Shown in pieces: positions 1 to 9,776 of a stretch of DNA of 64,000 bases. The translations under genes and the position numbers were made by a program. Below the pieces are notes generated by a model. The model saw only the letters and a program-made list of their open reading frames with translations. It ran no database searches and was not told the DNA's origin. The DNA comes from Pseudomonas fluorescens (GTDB lineage: Bacteria; Pseudomonadota; Gammaproteobacteria; Pseudomonadales; Pseudomonadaceae): contig NZ_CP012830.1 in assembly GCF_001307155.1 (NCBI RefSeq), positions 3,656,501 to 3,720,500 of the forward strand. Reading direction: 5' to 3'. Each line of letters begins with the position of its first letter. Position 1 is the first letter of the stretch.

Positions 1-28
1 AATTGACGCCTTGGCGTTGACTCAGTAA

Positions 29-57
29 GCAAAAAGGGGGCTTGGCCCCCTTTTTGC
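29..57 (+). terminator. Intrinsic terminator upstream of tsf
   Basis: A 13-bp perfect stem (arms 29-41 and 45-57) with a 3-nt loop ends in a T-run inside the right arm. The arms are A-run/G-run and C-run/T-run, so it could work on both strands. It probably ends the upstream gene (rpsB in the usual Pseudomonas order), whose coding region is not in the window. The 149 nt from here to tsf hold the tsf leader; no convincing promoter was picked out. Confidence 0.8.
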
Positions 58-206
58 CACCTCGAAAACCATTTGTTGGCGCCTGTTTTCAGGATGCCGC
101 TACTGCATCTGTAATGTGCAGCAGCTAACAAGGGTGGTTCGGGAAGAATTGAACGCCCGTTCGATCGGGTGGAATGGTTGATAACCTATCCAAGAGGAAT
201 TTTGAA

Positions 207-1070
207 ATGGCAGAGATTACTGCAGCGTTGGTCAAAGAACTGCGCGAGCGTACTGGCGAAGGCATGATGGACTGCAAGAAAGCCTTGACCAAGGCTGGCG
301 GCGACATCGAGAAAGCCATTGATGACATGCGTGCTTCGGGCGCCATCAAGGCTGCCAAAAAAGCAGGCAACGTTGCTGCTGAAGGCGCGATCGCTCTGAA
401 AGAAGACGGTAAATCCGCAGTCCTGCTGGAAGTGAACTCGCAGACTGACTTCCTGGCTCTGCAGGACGACTTCAAGGTATTTGTTGCTGCTAGCGTTGAA
501 AAAGCGTTCGCCGACAAGATGACTACCGTTGAGCCTCTGATCGAAGCTCAAGAAGCTGCTCGCCTGGTATTGGTCGGCAAGGTTGGCGAAAACGTCAACA
601 TCCGTCGCCTGACTCGCGTTGAAGGTGATGTTGTCGGTGGTTACCTGCACGGCAACAAGATCGGTGTAGCTGTTGTTCTGAAGGGCGGCGACGTTGAGCT
701 GGCCAAAGACATCGCTATGCACGTAGCGGCTACCAACCCTGAATTCCTGCTGCCGTCGGAAGTTTCCGCTGAAGCGATCGAGCGCGAGAAAGGCGTGTTC
801 CTGACCCTCAACGCTGACAAAATCGCCGGCAAGCCAGAAAACATCGTTGAAAACATGGTCAAAGGCCGTATCAGCAAGTTCCTGGCTGAAGCGAGCCTGG
901 TTGAGCAGGCGTTCGTCAAGAACCCTGAAATCAAGGTTGGCGAACTGGCCAAGAAAGCCGGTGCTGAAATCGTTTCTTTCACTTACTTCAAAGTAGGCGA
1001 AGGCATCGAGAAGCCAGTCGACAACTTCGCTGAAGAAGTTGCTGCTCAACTGGCTGCTGCCAAGCAGTAA
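207..1070 (+). CDS. tsf: Elongation factor Ts
   Basis: EF-Ts (287 aa) is the guanine-nucleotide exchange factor that regenerates EF-Tu-GTP during cytoplasmic translation elongation. The N-terminal UBA-like domain has the family signature LRERTGEGMMDCKKAL, and the core contains the SQTDFLA signature near residue 80. The start at 207 is chosen because GAGGAA lies 7 nt upstream and the protein then begins MAEITAALV, as in other pseudomonads; an in-frame upstream extension from 174 looks non-coding. It lies between terminators at 29-57 and 1095-1130, so it can be a single-gene unit. Confidence 0.98.
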   Translation: MAEITAALVKELRERTGEGMMDCKKALTKAGGDIEKAIDDMRASGAIKAAKKAGNVAAEGAIALKEDGKSAVLLEVNSQTDFLALQDDFKVFVAASVEKAFADKMTTVEPLIEAQEAARLVLVGKVGENVNIRRLTRVEGDVVGGYLHGNKIGVAVVLKGGDVELAKDIAMHVAATNPEFLLPSEVSAEAIEREKGVFLTLNADKIAGKPENIVENMVKGRISKFLAEASLVEQAFVKNPEIKVGELAKKAGAEIVSFTYFKVGEGIEKPVDNFAEEVAAQLAAAKQ

Positions 1071-1094
1071 GACGGTTTTTTAACTGTCGCCCTG

Positions 1095-1130
1095 AAGAGG
1101 CTGCCCGCTTACGCGCGCAGCCTCTTTTCA
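1095..1130 (+). terminator. Terminator after tsf
   Basis: A 10-bp perfect stem (1095-1104 with 1117-1126) and a 12-nt loop follow the tsf stop, with a short TTTT at the end of the right arm. This fits an intrinsic terminator separating tsf from pyrH. Confidence 0.75.
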
Positions 1131-1279
1131 GATGGGGAAGCCAATTTATTTGGTTTTCCGTCGGAACTGGCTTACAAAGCCGTGTTCCGATGGCGCTGTG
1201 ACAGCGTCACGTTAGAGTAAACGCAGGCTGCAAACAGCCCGCAAGAATTTTTTAAAATACGCCGCAGGAGAGATTCGCA

Positions 1280-2023
1280 ATGGCTCAGCAGGGCAGTGGT
1301 TATCAGGCTCGCTATAAACGCATTCTACTCAAGCTTAGCGGCGAGGCCTTGATGGGCTCCGAAGAGTTCGGGATCGACCCCAAGGTTCTGGATCGCATGG
1401 CACTGGAAGTCGGCCAACTGGTCGGTATCGGTGTTCAGGTCGGTCTGGTGATTGGTGGTGGTAATCTGTTCCGCGGCGCGGCACTGAGTGCGGCCGGCAT
1501 GGATCGGGTGACTGGCGACCACATGGGCATGCTTGCCACTGTGATGAACGCCCTGGCCATGCGTGATGCGCTGGAACGTGCGAATATCTCGGCCATCGTG
1601 ATGTCGGCTATTTCGATGGTAGGCGTGACCGATCACTACGATCGCCGCAAAGCCATGCGTCACCTGAACTCCAAGGAAGTGGTCATTTTCGCTGCCGGTA
1701 CCGGCAACCCGTTCTTCACCACCGACTCGGCAGCCTGCTTGCGTGCGATCGAGATCGATGCTGACGTTGTGTTGAAGGCGACCAAGGTTGATGGTGTGTA
1801 CACCGCTGACCCATTCAAAGACCCGCATGCCGAGAAGTTCGATCATCTGACCTACGATGAAGTACTGGATCGTAAGCTGGGTGTGATGGATCTGACGGCT
1901 ATTTGCCTGTGCCGCGACCACAAGATGCCGCTGCGCGTATTTAATATGAACAAGCCCGGCGCCCTGCTGAACATCGTACATGGCGGCGCTGAAGGAACCC
2001 TGATCGAGGAAGGCGAGCAATGA
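1280..2023 (+). CDS. pyrH: Uridylate kinase
   Basis: UMP kinase (247 aa) of the amino-acid kinase fold, phosphorylating UMP to UDP with ATP in de novo pyrimidine synthesis. The N-terminal KLSGEAL and the glycine-rich [10 protein letters not shown] segment are the phosphate-binding signatures, and the FTTDSAA segment is also typical. An AGGAGAG ribosome site sits 7-8 nt before the ATG. The stop overlaps the frr start by 4 nt (ATGA), so the two are translationally coupled. Confidence 0.98.
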   Translation: MAQQGSGYQARYKRILLKLSGEALMGSEEFGIDPKVLDRMALEVGQLVGIGVQVGLVIGGGNLFRGAALSAAGMDRVTGDHMGMLATVMNALAMRDALERANISAIVMSAISMVGVTDHYDRRKAMRHLNSKEVVIFAAGTGNPFFTTDSAACLRAIEIDADVVLKATKVDGVYTADPFKDPHAEKFDHLTYDEVLDRKLGVMDLTAICLCRDHKMPLRVFNMNKPGALLNIVHGGAEGTLIEEGEQ

Positions 2024-2577
2024 TCAACGAAATCAAGAAAGACGCTCAAGAGCGCATGACCAAATCCCTGGAGTCCCTGGCCCACGCTTTTGGTCAGATT
2101 CGTACAGGCAAGGCGCACCCAAGCATCCTGGGTAGCGTGATGGTGCCTTACTACGGTTCGGATACTCCTTTGAGCAGTGTGGCCAACGTCACCGTGAAGG
2201 ACTCCCGGACCCTGCAAGTCGTGGCTTTCGAGCGCAACATGCTCGCCGCGGTCGACAAGGCGATCCAGAGTGCTGGCCTGAACCTCAACCCGACGAACCT
2301 GGGTGAGTTGCTGCTGATCTCCATGCCGGCCTTGACCGAGGAAACCCGCAAGGGCTTCACCAAGCAAGCGCGCAGCGCAGCCGAAGATGCTCGTGTCGCG
2401 GTGCGTAATATTCGCCGTGATGCACTGGGCGACCTGAAGAAGCTGGTCAAGGATAAGGAAATCAGCGAAGACGAAGAGCGTCGCGCGAGTGCCGATATCG
2501 ACAAGTTGATCAAAGACTTCGAGGCTCAGATCAACAAGCTCACTGAAGACAAAGAAAAGGACCTGATGGCCGTATAA
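2020..2577 (+). CDS. frr: Ribosome recycling factor
   Basis: RRF (185 aa) splits post-termination ribosomes together with EF-G. Length and sequence match the family: the [10 protein letters not shown] segment near residue 30 and the highly charged C-terminal helix ([24 protein letters not shown]). It overlaps pyrH by 4 nt and lies 17 nt before uppS, in an evident pyrH-frr-uppS-cdsA-dxr operon. Confidence 0.98.
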   Translation: MINEIKKDAQERMTKSLESLAHAFGQIRTGKAHPSILGSVMVPYYGSDTPLSSVANVTVKDSRTLQVVAFERNMLAAVDKAIQSAGLNLNPTNLGELLLISMPALTEETRKGFTKQARSAAEDARVAVRNIRRDALGDLKKLVKDKEISEDEERRASADIDKLIKDFEAQINKLTEDKEKDLMAV

Positions 2578-2594
2578 GGGGTCAGGACGCCTTC

Positions 2595-3350
2595 ATGGAA
2601 AAGACCAAGCAGCCAGTGCTGTCCTCGGTGCCGCGCCACGTCGCGATCATCATGGATGGTAATAATCGCTGGGCAAAAAAACGTTTCTTGCCCGGTGTTG
2701 CCGGGCACAAGGCTGGCGTCGATGCTGTGCGCGCGGTTATTGAGGTATGCGCTGAGGCCGGGGTTGAAGTACTGACCCTGTTCGCCTTCTCCAGTGAAAA
2801 CTGGCAGCGTCCGGCCGATGAAGTCAGCGCCTTGATGGATTTGTTTTTCAAGGCGTTGCGTCGCGAGGCCAAGCGCCTCAACGACAACAACATCACGTTG
2901 CGTATTATCGGCGATCGTTCGCGCTTTCATCCCGAGCTTCAGGCCGCCATGCGTGAGGCGGAGGCAATGACCGTCGGCGCCAATCGTTTTGTCCTGCAGA
3001 TCGCGGCCAACTACGGCGGCCAATGGGATATCGCCCAGGCAGCCCAACGTCTGGCGCGAGAGGTTCAGGCCGGGCATTTACGTCCGGACGACATTACTCC
3101 GCAATTGCTGCAGACCTGTCTGGCTACCGGTGATTTGCCGTTGCCGGATTTGTGCATTCGTACCGGTGGCGAGCATCGCATCAGCAACTTCCTGCTGTGG
3201 CAATTGGCGTACTCCGAGCTTTATTTCTCCGACCTGTTCTGGCCGGACTTCAAACACGAAGCCATGCGTAATGCATTGGCCGATTTCGCTTCTCGCCAGC
3301 GCCGCTTCGGTAAAACGAGTGAGCAGGTCGAGGCTGGAGCCCGGGTTTAA
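2595..3350 (+). CDS. uppS: Undecaprenyl diphosphate synthase
   Basis: Cis-prenyltransferase (251 aa) that condenses eight isopentenyl diphosphates onto FPP to make the C55 lipid carrier of peptidoglycan and O-antigen synthesis. The MDGNNRWAK motif gives the catalytic Asp at residue 21, and the C-terminal IRTGGEHRISNFLLWQ is the diphosphate-binding motif. Its last base overlaps the cdsA ATG (TAATG). Grouping with cdsA, dxr and rseP is the standard gammaproteobacterial envelope/isoprenoid order. Confidence 0.98.
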   Translation: MEKTKQPVLSSVPRHVAIIMDGNNRWAKKRFLPGVAGHKAGVDAVRAVIEVCAEAGVEVLTLFAFSSENWQRPADEVSALMDLFFKALRREAKRLNDNNITLRIIGDRSRFHPELQAAMREAEAMTVGANRFVLQIAANYGGQWDIAQAAQRLAREVQAGHLRPDDITPQLLQTCLATGDLPLPDLCIRTGGEHRISNFLLWQLAYSELYFSDLFWPDFKHEAMRNALADFASRQRRFGKTSEQVEAGARV

Positions 3351-4156
3351 TGCTTAAACAACGAATCATCACTGCGCTGATCCTGCTGCCGATCGCCCTG
3401 TGCGGATTTTTTCTGCTCGAGGGCTCCGGTTTTGCGCTGTTTATCGGCCTGGTCGTGACTCTTGGTGCCTGGGAATGGGCGCGTCTGGCAGGTTTCACTG
3501 CTCAACCGATGCGTGTCGCTTATGCCGCGGTGGTCGCGGCGATGCTGTTTGTCATGCACGTGTTGCCGGGGCTTTCGCCTTGGGTGCTGGGGGCTGCCGT
3601 GCTTTGGTGGGCGGTGGCAACCTATCTGGTGCTGACCTATCCCAAGACCAGTGAGCATTGGTCCAGTGCGGCCTGCAAACTGGTTATCGGCCTGCTGATC
3701 CTGTTGCCGGCCTGGCAAGGTTTGATCCTGATCAAGCAAGAGCCGCTGGGTAACTGGTTGATCATGGCGGTGATGGTATTGGTCTGGGGCGCAGATATTG
3801 GCGCTTACTTTTCCGGTCGGGCATTCGGCAAGCGCAAGCTTGCTCCGCAGGTCAGCCCTGGCAAGAGCTGGGAAGGCGTGTACGGCGGCTTGCTGCTGAG
3901 TCTGGTGATCACCGCCATTGTTGGTCTGGTGCGTGACTGGACGGTCGGCGAGATGCTGAAAGGGTTGATCGGCGCGGCGATTATCGTGTTTATCTCGGTG
4001 GTCGGCGATTTGACCGAAAGTATGTTCAAGCGCCAGTCGGGTATCAAGGACAGCAGTAATCTGCTGCCGGGTCATGGCGGCATTCTGGATCGTATCGACA
4101 GTCTCACTGCGGCGATTCCGGTGTTTGCGGTATTGCTGTGGATGGCTGCATCGTGA
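3350..4156 (+). CDS. cdsA: Phosphatidate cytidylyltransferase
   Basis: CDP-diglyceride synthase (268 aa), an inner-membrane enzyme that makes CDP-diacylglycerol from phosphatidate and CTP. It has about eight hydrophobic helices and the C-terminal family signature around [25 protein letters not shown] (residues ~224-250; key residues K, D, P, G, D). It starts at the uppS stop and overlaps the GTG start of dxr by 4 nt. Confidence 0.97.
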   Translation: MLKQRIITALILLPIALCGFFLLEGSGFALFIGLVVTLGAWEWARLAGFTAQPMRVAYAAVVAAMLFVMHVLPGLSPWVLGAAVLWWAVATYLVLTYPKTSEHWSSAACKLVIGLLILLPAWQGLILIKQEPLGNWLIMAVMVLVWGADIGAYFSGRAFGKRKLAPQVSPGKSWEGVYGGLLLSLVITAIVGLVRDWTVGEMLKGLIGAAIIVFISVVGDLTESMFKRQSGIKDSSNLLPGHGGILDRIDSLTAAIPVFAVLLWMAAS

Positions 4157-5343
4157 GCCGCCCACAACAGATCACTGTCCTGGGGGCGACCGGCTCTATT
4201 GGCCTGAGCACCCTTGATGTCATCGCGCGTCATCCCGAGCGCTATCAAGTCTTTGCCTTGAGCGGCTTCTCTCGCCTGAGTGAGCTGTTGGCTTTGTGCG
4301 TCCGCCATGTGCCGCGCTTTGCTGTTGTGCCGGAGCCCGTGGCTGCCCGGCGTCTGCAAGACGATTTGCGGGCTGCGGGCCTTTCTACGCGCGTGCTGGT
4401 GGGGGAGGAGGGTCTGTGTCAGGTCGCTTCCGACGCTGAAGTCGATGCGGTGATGGCGGCGATTGTCGGTGCGGCGGGGTTGCGTCCGACGCTGGCGGCG
4501 GTGGAGGCGGGCAAGAAGATTCTGCTGGCCAACAAGGAAGCGCTGGTGATGTCCGGCGCCCTGTTCATGCAGGCCGTGCACAAGAGCGGGTCGGTGCTGC
4601 TGCCGATCGACAGCGAGCACAATGCGATCTTTCAGTGCATGCCCGCAGATTTTTCTCGTGGGCTCGGCGCTGTAGGCGTTCGACGGATTTTACTGACAGC
4701 TTCTGGCGGTCCGTTCCGGCAGACATCCATGGCTGAGTTGGCGCATGTTACGCCAGAGCAGGCATGTGCCCATCCCAATTGGTCGATGGGGCGCAAGATT
4801 TCGGTCGACTCGGCCAGCATGATGAACAAAGGCCTGGAGCTGATCGAGGCCTGTTGGCTGTTTGATGCCAAGCCGTCACAGGTTGAGGTGGTGATTCATC
4901 CGCAAAGCGTGATTCATTCGCTGGTCGACTATGTTGATGGTTCGGTATTGGCGCAGTTGGGTAATCCGGATATGCGGACGCCGATCGCCAATGCACTGGC
5001 ATGGCCTGAGCGCATCGACTCCGGGGTTGCGCCGCTGGACCTGTTTGCAATCGCGCGTCTGGACTTCCAGGCGCCTGACGAAGAGCGTTTCCCGTGCTTG
5101 CGTCTGGCGCGCCAGGCGGCAGAGGCCGGGAACAGTGCTCCGGCCATGCTGAACGCCGCGAATGAGGTAGCTGTTGCAGCCTTTCTCGATGGACGTGTCC
5201 GTTACCTGGAGATCGCGAGTATCATTGAGGAGGTGCTAAACCTCGAACCTGTGGTTTCGGTCGATGATCTCGATGCGGTTTTCACTGCGGACGCGAAAGC
5301 GCGTGTCCTGGCCGAGCGTTGGTTGAGTCGTCACGGGCGATAG
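4153..5343 (+). CDS. dxr: 1-deoxy-D-xylulose 5-phosphate reductoisomerase
   Basis: DXR/IspC (396 aa) converts DXP to 2-C-methylerythritol 4-phosphate with NADPH, the committed step of the MEP isoprenoid pathway. GATGSIG at residues 11-17 is the NADPH-binding loop; LPIDSEHNA and the ASGGPFR segment belong to the metal/substrate site. The GTG at 4153 is preferred because it overlaps the cdsA stop as GTGA and gives the usual family length. An upstream ATG at 4138 would add five residues inside cdsA. Confidence 0.97.
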   Translation: MSRPQQITVLGATGSIGLSTLDVIARHPERYQVFALSGFSRLSELLALCVRHVPRFAVVPEPVAARRLQDDLRAAGLSTRVLVGEEGLCQVASDAEVDAVMAAIVGAAGLRPTLAAVEAGKKILLANKEALVMSGALFMQAVHKSGSVLLPIDSEHNAIFQCMPADFSRGLGAVGVRRILLTASGGPFRQTSMAELAHVTPEQACAHPNWSMGRKISVDSASMMNKGLELIEACWLFDAKPSQVEVVIHPQSVIHSLVDYVDGSVLAQLGNPDMRTPIANALAWPERIDSGVAPLDLFAIARLDFQAPDEERFPCLRLARQAAEAGNSAPAMLNAANEVAVAAFLDGRVRYLEIASIIEEVLNLEPVVSVDDLDAVFTADAKARVLAERWLSRHGR

Positions 5344-5397
5344 GTGTTGCGGCGGGTTTGCCCACGGCAGCACTGAATAGGATTGCGGAGAAAGTAG

Positions 5398-6750
5398 ATG
5401 AGCGCGCTCTATATGATTGTCGGCACCCTGGTGGCTTTGGGCGTGCTGGTCACCTTCCATGAATTTGGCCATTTCTGGGTCGCGCGTCGCTGCGGCGTCA
5501 AGGTTCTGCGTTTCTCCGTGGGCTTCGGCCTGCCATTGCTGCGCTGGCATGACCGGCGTGGCACCGAGTTCGTGATCGCTGCCATCCCTTTGGGTGGTTA
5601 CGTGAAGATGCTTGATGAGCGTGAAGGCGAAGTGCCGGCCGAGCAGCTTGATCAGGCCTTCAATCGCAAATCCGTTCGTCAGCGCATTGCCATCGTAGCT
5701 GCCGGGCCTATCGCCAACTTTTTGTTGGCATTGGCGTTTTTCTGGGTGCTGGCGATGCTTGGCACCGAGCAGGTGCGTCCTGTCATCGGCGCCGTTGAAG
5801 TCGGCAGCATGGCCGCCAAGGCCGGTTTGAGTCCGGGGCAGGAAATCGTCGCCATCGATGGTGAGCCGACTTCGGGTTGGGCAGCGGTGAATCTGCAACT
5901 GGTCCGGCGTCTTGGTGAAAGTGGTTCATTGCAATTGCTGGTGCGCGAACAGGGCTCTACCGCCGATTCGCCGCGCGAGCTGGTCCTGGATCACTGGCTC
6001 AAGGGGGCTGATGAGCCGGACCCGATTCGTTCGTTGGGTATCCGTCCTTGGCGTCCGGCATTGCCGCCTGTGTTGGCAGAGCTGGACCCTAAGGGCCCGG
6101 CGCAGGCAGCAGGCCTGAAGACCGGTGACCGTCTGCTGGCGCTCGATGGCCAGGCGCTGACCGATTGGCAGCAAGTGGTCGATTGGGTGCGTGTGCGTCC
6201 TGATACCAAAATTGTGCTGCATATCGAGCGTGACGGTGCTCAAATCGACGTCCCGGTTACCTTGGCAACTCGCGACAAGGCGAAAGTAGCCAGTGGTTAT
6301 CTGGGTGCCGGGGTGAAGGCTATCGATTGGCCACCAGAGATGATTCGCGAGGTCAGCTACGGTCCCGTGGCCGCGATTGGCGAAGGTGCTCGACGCACCT
6401 GGACCATGAGTGTGCTGACCCTTGATTCACTAAAGAAAATGTTGTTCGGCGAGCTCTCGGTAAAAAACTTGAGTGGACCGATAACCATTGCTAAAGTGGC
6501 GGGCGCTTCTGCCCAGTCGGGTGTCGCTGATTTCCTGAATTTCCTGGCTTATCTGAGTATTAGCTTGGGGGTTCTGAATTTGCTGCCCATTCCTGTACTG
6601 GATGGGGGGCATCTGTTGTTTTATCTGATCGAGTGGGCGCGTGGTCGTCCCTTGTCGGATCGGGTGCAGAGTTGGGGGATACAGATCGGTATCAGTTTGG
6701 TGATCGGGGTGATGTTGCTTGCTCTGGTCAACGATCTGGGTCGACTGTAA
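5398..6750 (+). CDS. rseP: Site-2 protease RseP, sigma-E pathway
   Basis: Intramembrane zinc metalloprotease (450 aa) that cleaves the anti-sigma factor (MucA/RseA type) after the first cut, releasing the envelope-stress sigma factor AlgU/RpoE. HEFGH at residues 21-25 in the first transmembrane helix and NLLPIPVLDGGH near the C-terminus are the paired zinc motifs. Two PDZ domains lie between them (about 115-190 and 205-290). It lies 54 nt after dxr and upstream of bamA, the usual order. Confidence 0.97.
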   Translation: MSALYMIVGTLVALGVLVTFHEFGHFWVARRCGVKVLRFSVGFGLPLLRWHDRRGTEFVIAAIPLGGYVKMLDEREGEVPAEQLDQAFNRKSVRQRIAIVAAGPIANFLLALAFFWVLAMLGTEQVRPVIGAVEVGSMAAKAGLSPGQEIVAIDGEPTSGWAAVNLQLVRRLGESGSLQLLVREQGSTADSPRELVLDHWLKGADEPDPIRSLGIRPWRPALPPVLAELDPKGPAQAAGLKTGDRLLALDGQALTDWQQVVDWVRVRPDTKIVLHIERDGAQIDVPVTLATRDKAKVASGYLGAGVKAIDWPPEMIREVSYGPVAAIGEGARRTWTMSVLTLDSLKKMLFGELSVKNLSGPITIAKVAGASAQSGVADFLNFLAYLSISLGVLNLLPIPVLDGGHLLFYLIEWARGRPLSDRVQSWGIQIGISLVIGVMLLALVNDLGRL

Positions 6751-6824
6751 CGCTTCGCTGAATTGCGAATCTGCCGCATTTTGCGGCAGTTTGTTTATTG
6801 CCAGTTGGAATAAGAAAGGACTTC

Positions 6825-9224
6825 ATGAAACGTCTGCTGCTAACTGCGGTTCTCACCGTATTGATGATCGCCGAAGTTCACGCCGAGTCCTTCACTATCT
6901 CCGATATTCGTATCAATGGCCTCCAGCGGGTATCCGCGGGTAGCGTCTTTGGTGCCTTGCCGTTGAACGTCGGTGAACAGGCGGATGATCGTCGCCTGGT
7001 GGAATCCACTCGTGCGCTGTTCAAAACCGGTTTCTTTCAAGATATCCAGCTGGGCCGCGATGGCAATGTCCTGGTCATTACTGTAGTCGAGCGCCCGTCG
7101 GTCGCCAGTATCGAGATCGAAGGCAACAAGGCGATCTCCACTGAAGACCTGATGAAAGGCCTTAAACAATCCGGTCTGGCCGAAGGCGAGATCTTCCAGC
7201 GTGCGACGCTTGAAGGCGTGCGTAACGAGCTGCAGCGCCAGTACGTCGCTCAAGGTCGCTACTCGGCCACCGTTGACACTGAAGTTGTTCCTCAGCCGCG
7301 CAACCGCGTTGGTTTGAAGGTCAATATCAACGAAGGCACTGTCGCGGCTATCCAGCACATCAACGTGGTGGGTAACACGGTTTTCCCTGACGAAGACCTG
7401 ATCGACCTGTTCGAACTCAAGACCAGCAACTGGTTGTCGTTCTTCAAGAACGATGACAAGTATGCTCGTGAGAAACTTTCCGGTGACCTGGAACGTCTGC
7501 GTTCCTACTACCTGGACCGTGGCTATATCAACATGGATATCGCTTCGACCCAGGTGTCGATCACTCCGGACAAAAAGCACGTCTATATCACCGTCAACAT
7601 CAACGAAGGTCAGAAGTACAACGTTCGTGACGTGAAGCTCAGCGGAGACCTGAAGGTCCCTGAAGACCAGGTCAAGGCGCTGCTGCTGGTGCAAAAAGGT
7701 CAGGTGTTCTCGCGTAAGCTGATGACCACGACTTCCGAGTTGATCACCCGTCGCCTGGGTAACGAGGGCTACACCTTCGCCAACGTCAACGGCGTACCGA
7801 CCCCGCATGACGACGATCACACCGTTGATATCACCTTTGTGGTCGATCCGGGCAAGCGTGCCTACGTAAACCGTATCAACTTCCGCGGCAACACCAAGTC
7901 GGAAGACGAAGTGCTCCGTCGTGAAATGCGCCAGATGGAAGGTGGCTGGGCTTCGACTTACCTGATCGACCAGTCCAAGACCCGTCTGGAACGTCTGGGC
8001 TTCTTCAAGGAGGTCAACGTCGAGACTCCGGCCGTACCAGGTGTCGATGACCAGGTTGACGTGAACTACGCCGTTGAAGAGCAACCTTCCGGTTCGATTA
8101 CCGCCAGCGTTGGTTTTGCTCAGAGCGCCGGTTTGATCCTGGGTGGTTCGATTACCCAGAACAACTTCCTGGGTACCGGTAACAAGGTCAGCATCGGCTT
8201 GACCCGTAGCCAATACCAGAGCCGTTATAACTTCGGTTATGTCGACCCCTACTGGACAGCCGATGGCGTGAGCCTGGGTTACAACGCTTTCTATCGCACC
8301 ACTGACTACAAAAACCTCGACGTCAACGTATCGAGCTATGCGGTAGACAGCTTGGGCGCGGGTGTCAACGTCGGTTATCCGATCAGCGAGACTTCGCGTC
8401 TGACCTTTGGTCTGACGGCGCAGCAAGACAAGATCAAGACCGGTCAGTACACCGTTGACGAGATTTTCAACTTTGTTAACACGGAAGGCGACCAGTACCT
8501 GAACTTCAAGGCTTCGGCCGGTTGGTCTGAATCGACCCTGAACAAAGGCGTGCTGGCGACCCGTGGTCACTCGCAAAGCCTGACACTGGAAGCCACTACC
8601 CCGGGCAGCGATCTGTCATTCTTCAAGCTCGACTACCGTGGTCAGTTGTTCCAGCCATTGTCTGAGAACTACACCATGCGCCTGCACACCGAGCTGGGTT
8701 ACGGTGATGGTTATGGTTCTACGAGTGGGCTGCCGTTCTACGAGAACTATTATGCTGGTGGTTTCAACTCGGTACGCGGTTTCAAGGACAGTACATTGGG
8801 GCCTCGTAGTACGCCGAGTCGGGGTGCTGGCGGTGCAAACGGTACAGGTAACGCAGGCACTCTCGCCGATCCGGATCAGGATCCGCTGCCATTCGGTGGT
8901 AACGTCCTGATTCAAGGTGGTGTAGAAGTTCTCTTCCCATTGCCTTTCGTCAAGGACCAGCGATCCCTGCGTACCTCTGTGTTCTGGGACGTCGGTAACG
9001 TGTTCGACTCCAAGTGCGAGCAGGTCAGGAATACCAATGGCAGTCTTTCCAATACTCAGTGCAACGACATCAGCCTGAGCAATATGGCCAGTTCGGTGGG
9101 TGTGGGTGTGACATGGGTTACCGCCCTTGGTCCGTTGAGCTTTGCCTTGGCAATGCCGGTCAAGAAACCGGACAGCAATGCGGAGACTCAGGTGTTCCAA
9201 TTCTCCCTCGGTCAGACTTTCTAA
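6825..9224 (+). CDS. bamA: Outer membrane assembly factor BamA
   Basis: BamA (799 aa) is the Omp85-family core of the BAM complex, which inserts beta-barrel proteins into the outer membrane. A signal peptide (MKRLLLTAVLTVLMIAEVHA, cut before ESF) is followed by five POTRA domains to about residue 420, then a 16-strand barrel ending in Phe. The VRGF lid-lock motif (SVRGFKDS) is present near residue 655. The ATG at 6825 is chosen for its AAGGA site and because upstream residues would disrupt the signal peptide. A small hairpin (6771-6789) lies in the rseP-bamA gap. Confidence 0.98.
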   Translation: MKRLLLTAVLTVLMIAEVHAESFTISDIRINGLQRVSAGSVFGALPLNVGEQADDRRLVESTRALFKTGFFQDIQLGRDGNVLVITVVERPSVASIEIEGNKAISTEDLMKGLKQSGLAEGEIFQRATLEGVRNELQRQYVAQGRYSATVDTEVVPQPRNRVGLKVNINEGTVAAIQHINVVGNTVFPDEDLIDLFELKTSNWLSFFKNDDKYAREKLSGDLERLRSYYLDRGYINMDIASTQVSITPDKKHVYITVNINEGQKYNVRDVKLSGDLKVPEDQVKALLLVQKGQVFSRKLMTTTSELITRRLGNEGYTFANVNGVPTPHDDDHTVDITFVVDPGKRAYVNRINFRGNTKSEDEVLRREMRQMEGGWASTYLIDQSKTRLERLGFFKEVNVETPAVPGVDDQVDVNYAVEEQPSGSITASVGFAQSAGLILGGSITQNNFLGTGNKVSIGLTRSQYQSRYNFGYVDPYWTADGVSLGYNAFYRTTDYKNLDVNVSSYAVDSLGAGVNVGYPISETSRLTFGLTAQQDKIKTGQYTVDEIFNFVNTEGDQYLNFKASAGWSESTLNKGVLATRGHSQSLTLEATTPGSDLSFFKLDYRGQLFQPLSENYTMRLHTELGYGDGYGSTSGLPFYENYYAGGFNSVRGFKDSTLGPRSTPSRGAGGANGTGNAGTLADPDQDPLPFGGNVLIQGGVEVLFPLPFVKDQRSLRTSVFWDVGNVFDSKCEQVRNTNGSLSNTQCNDISLSNMASSVGVGVTWVTALGPLSFALAMPVKKPDSNAETQVFQFSLGQTF

Positions 9225-9269
9225 TAGCCTGATCCAAGATAACGACAATGGATTTTGTAGGAGTGCATC

Positions 9270-9773
9270 GTGCGTAAGTTGACTCAATTGGTTCTCCTGG
9301 CAACTGTCCTGGTAGCAACCCCGGCATTTGCCGAAATGAAAATCGCGGTACTGAACTATCAAATGGCTCTGCTGGAATCTGACGCGGCGAAGAAGTACGC
9401 CGTGGATGCCGAGAAGAAGTTCGGGCCACAGCTGACCAAGCTGAAAACCCTGGAAAGCAGTGCCAAAGGCATTCAGGATCGTCTGGTAAGCGGTGGCGAC
9501 AAAATGGCCCAGGGCGAGCGTGAGCGTCTTGAGCTTGAGTTCAAGCAAAAGGCCCGTGACTTCCAGTTCCAGTCCAAAGAACTGAACGAAGCCAAAGCCG
9601 TTGCTGACCGTGAAATGCTGAAGCAGCTCAAGCCGAAACTGGACAGCGCTGTGGAAGAAGTCATCAAGAAAGGTGCTTTTGACCTGGTCTTCGAGCGTGG
9701 CGCAGTGATTGATGTCAAGCCTCAGTACGACATCACTCGCCAGGTTATCGAGCGCATGAATCAGCTGAAGTAA
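9270..9773 (+). CDS. skp: Periplasmic chaperone Skp/OmpH
   Basis: OmpH-family chaperone (167 aa) that holds unfolded outer-membrane proteins in the periplasm on the way to BamA. It has a signal peptide cut after ATPAFA, then a small beta core and a long charged helical region (about 45-130) forming the Skp tentacles. The start is GTG at 9270 with TAGGAG upstream. It lies between bamA and lpxD, as is standard. Confidence 0.95.
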   Translation: MRKLTQLVLLATVLVATPAFAEMKIAVLNYQMALLESDAAKKYAVDAEKKFGPQLTKLKTLESSAKGIQDRLVSGGDKMAQGERERLELEFKQKARDFQFQSKELNEAKAVADREMLKQLKPKLDSAVEEVIKKGAFDLVFERGAVIDVKPQYDITRQVIERMNQLK

Positions 9774-9776
9774 TCC

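Noticed and set aside
1..27. C-terminal end of rpsB
   Set aside because: The short frame ending TAA at 26-28 does not match the Pseudomonas S2 C-terminus as I know it, so no partial CDS is called.
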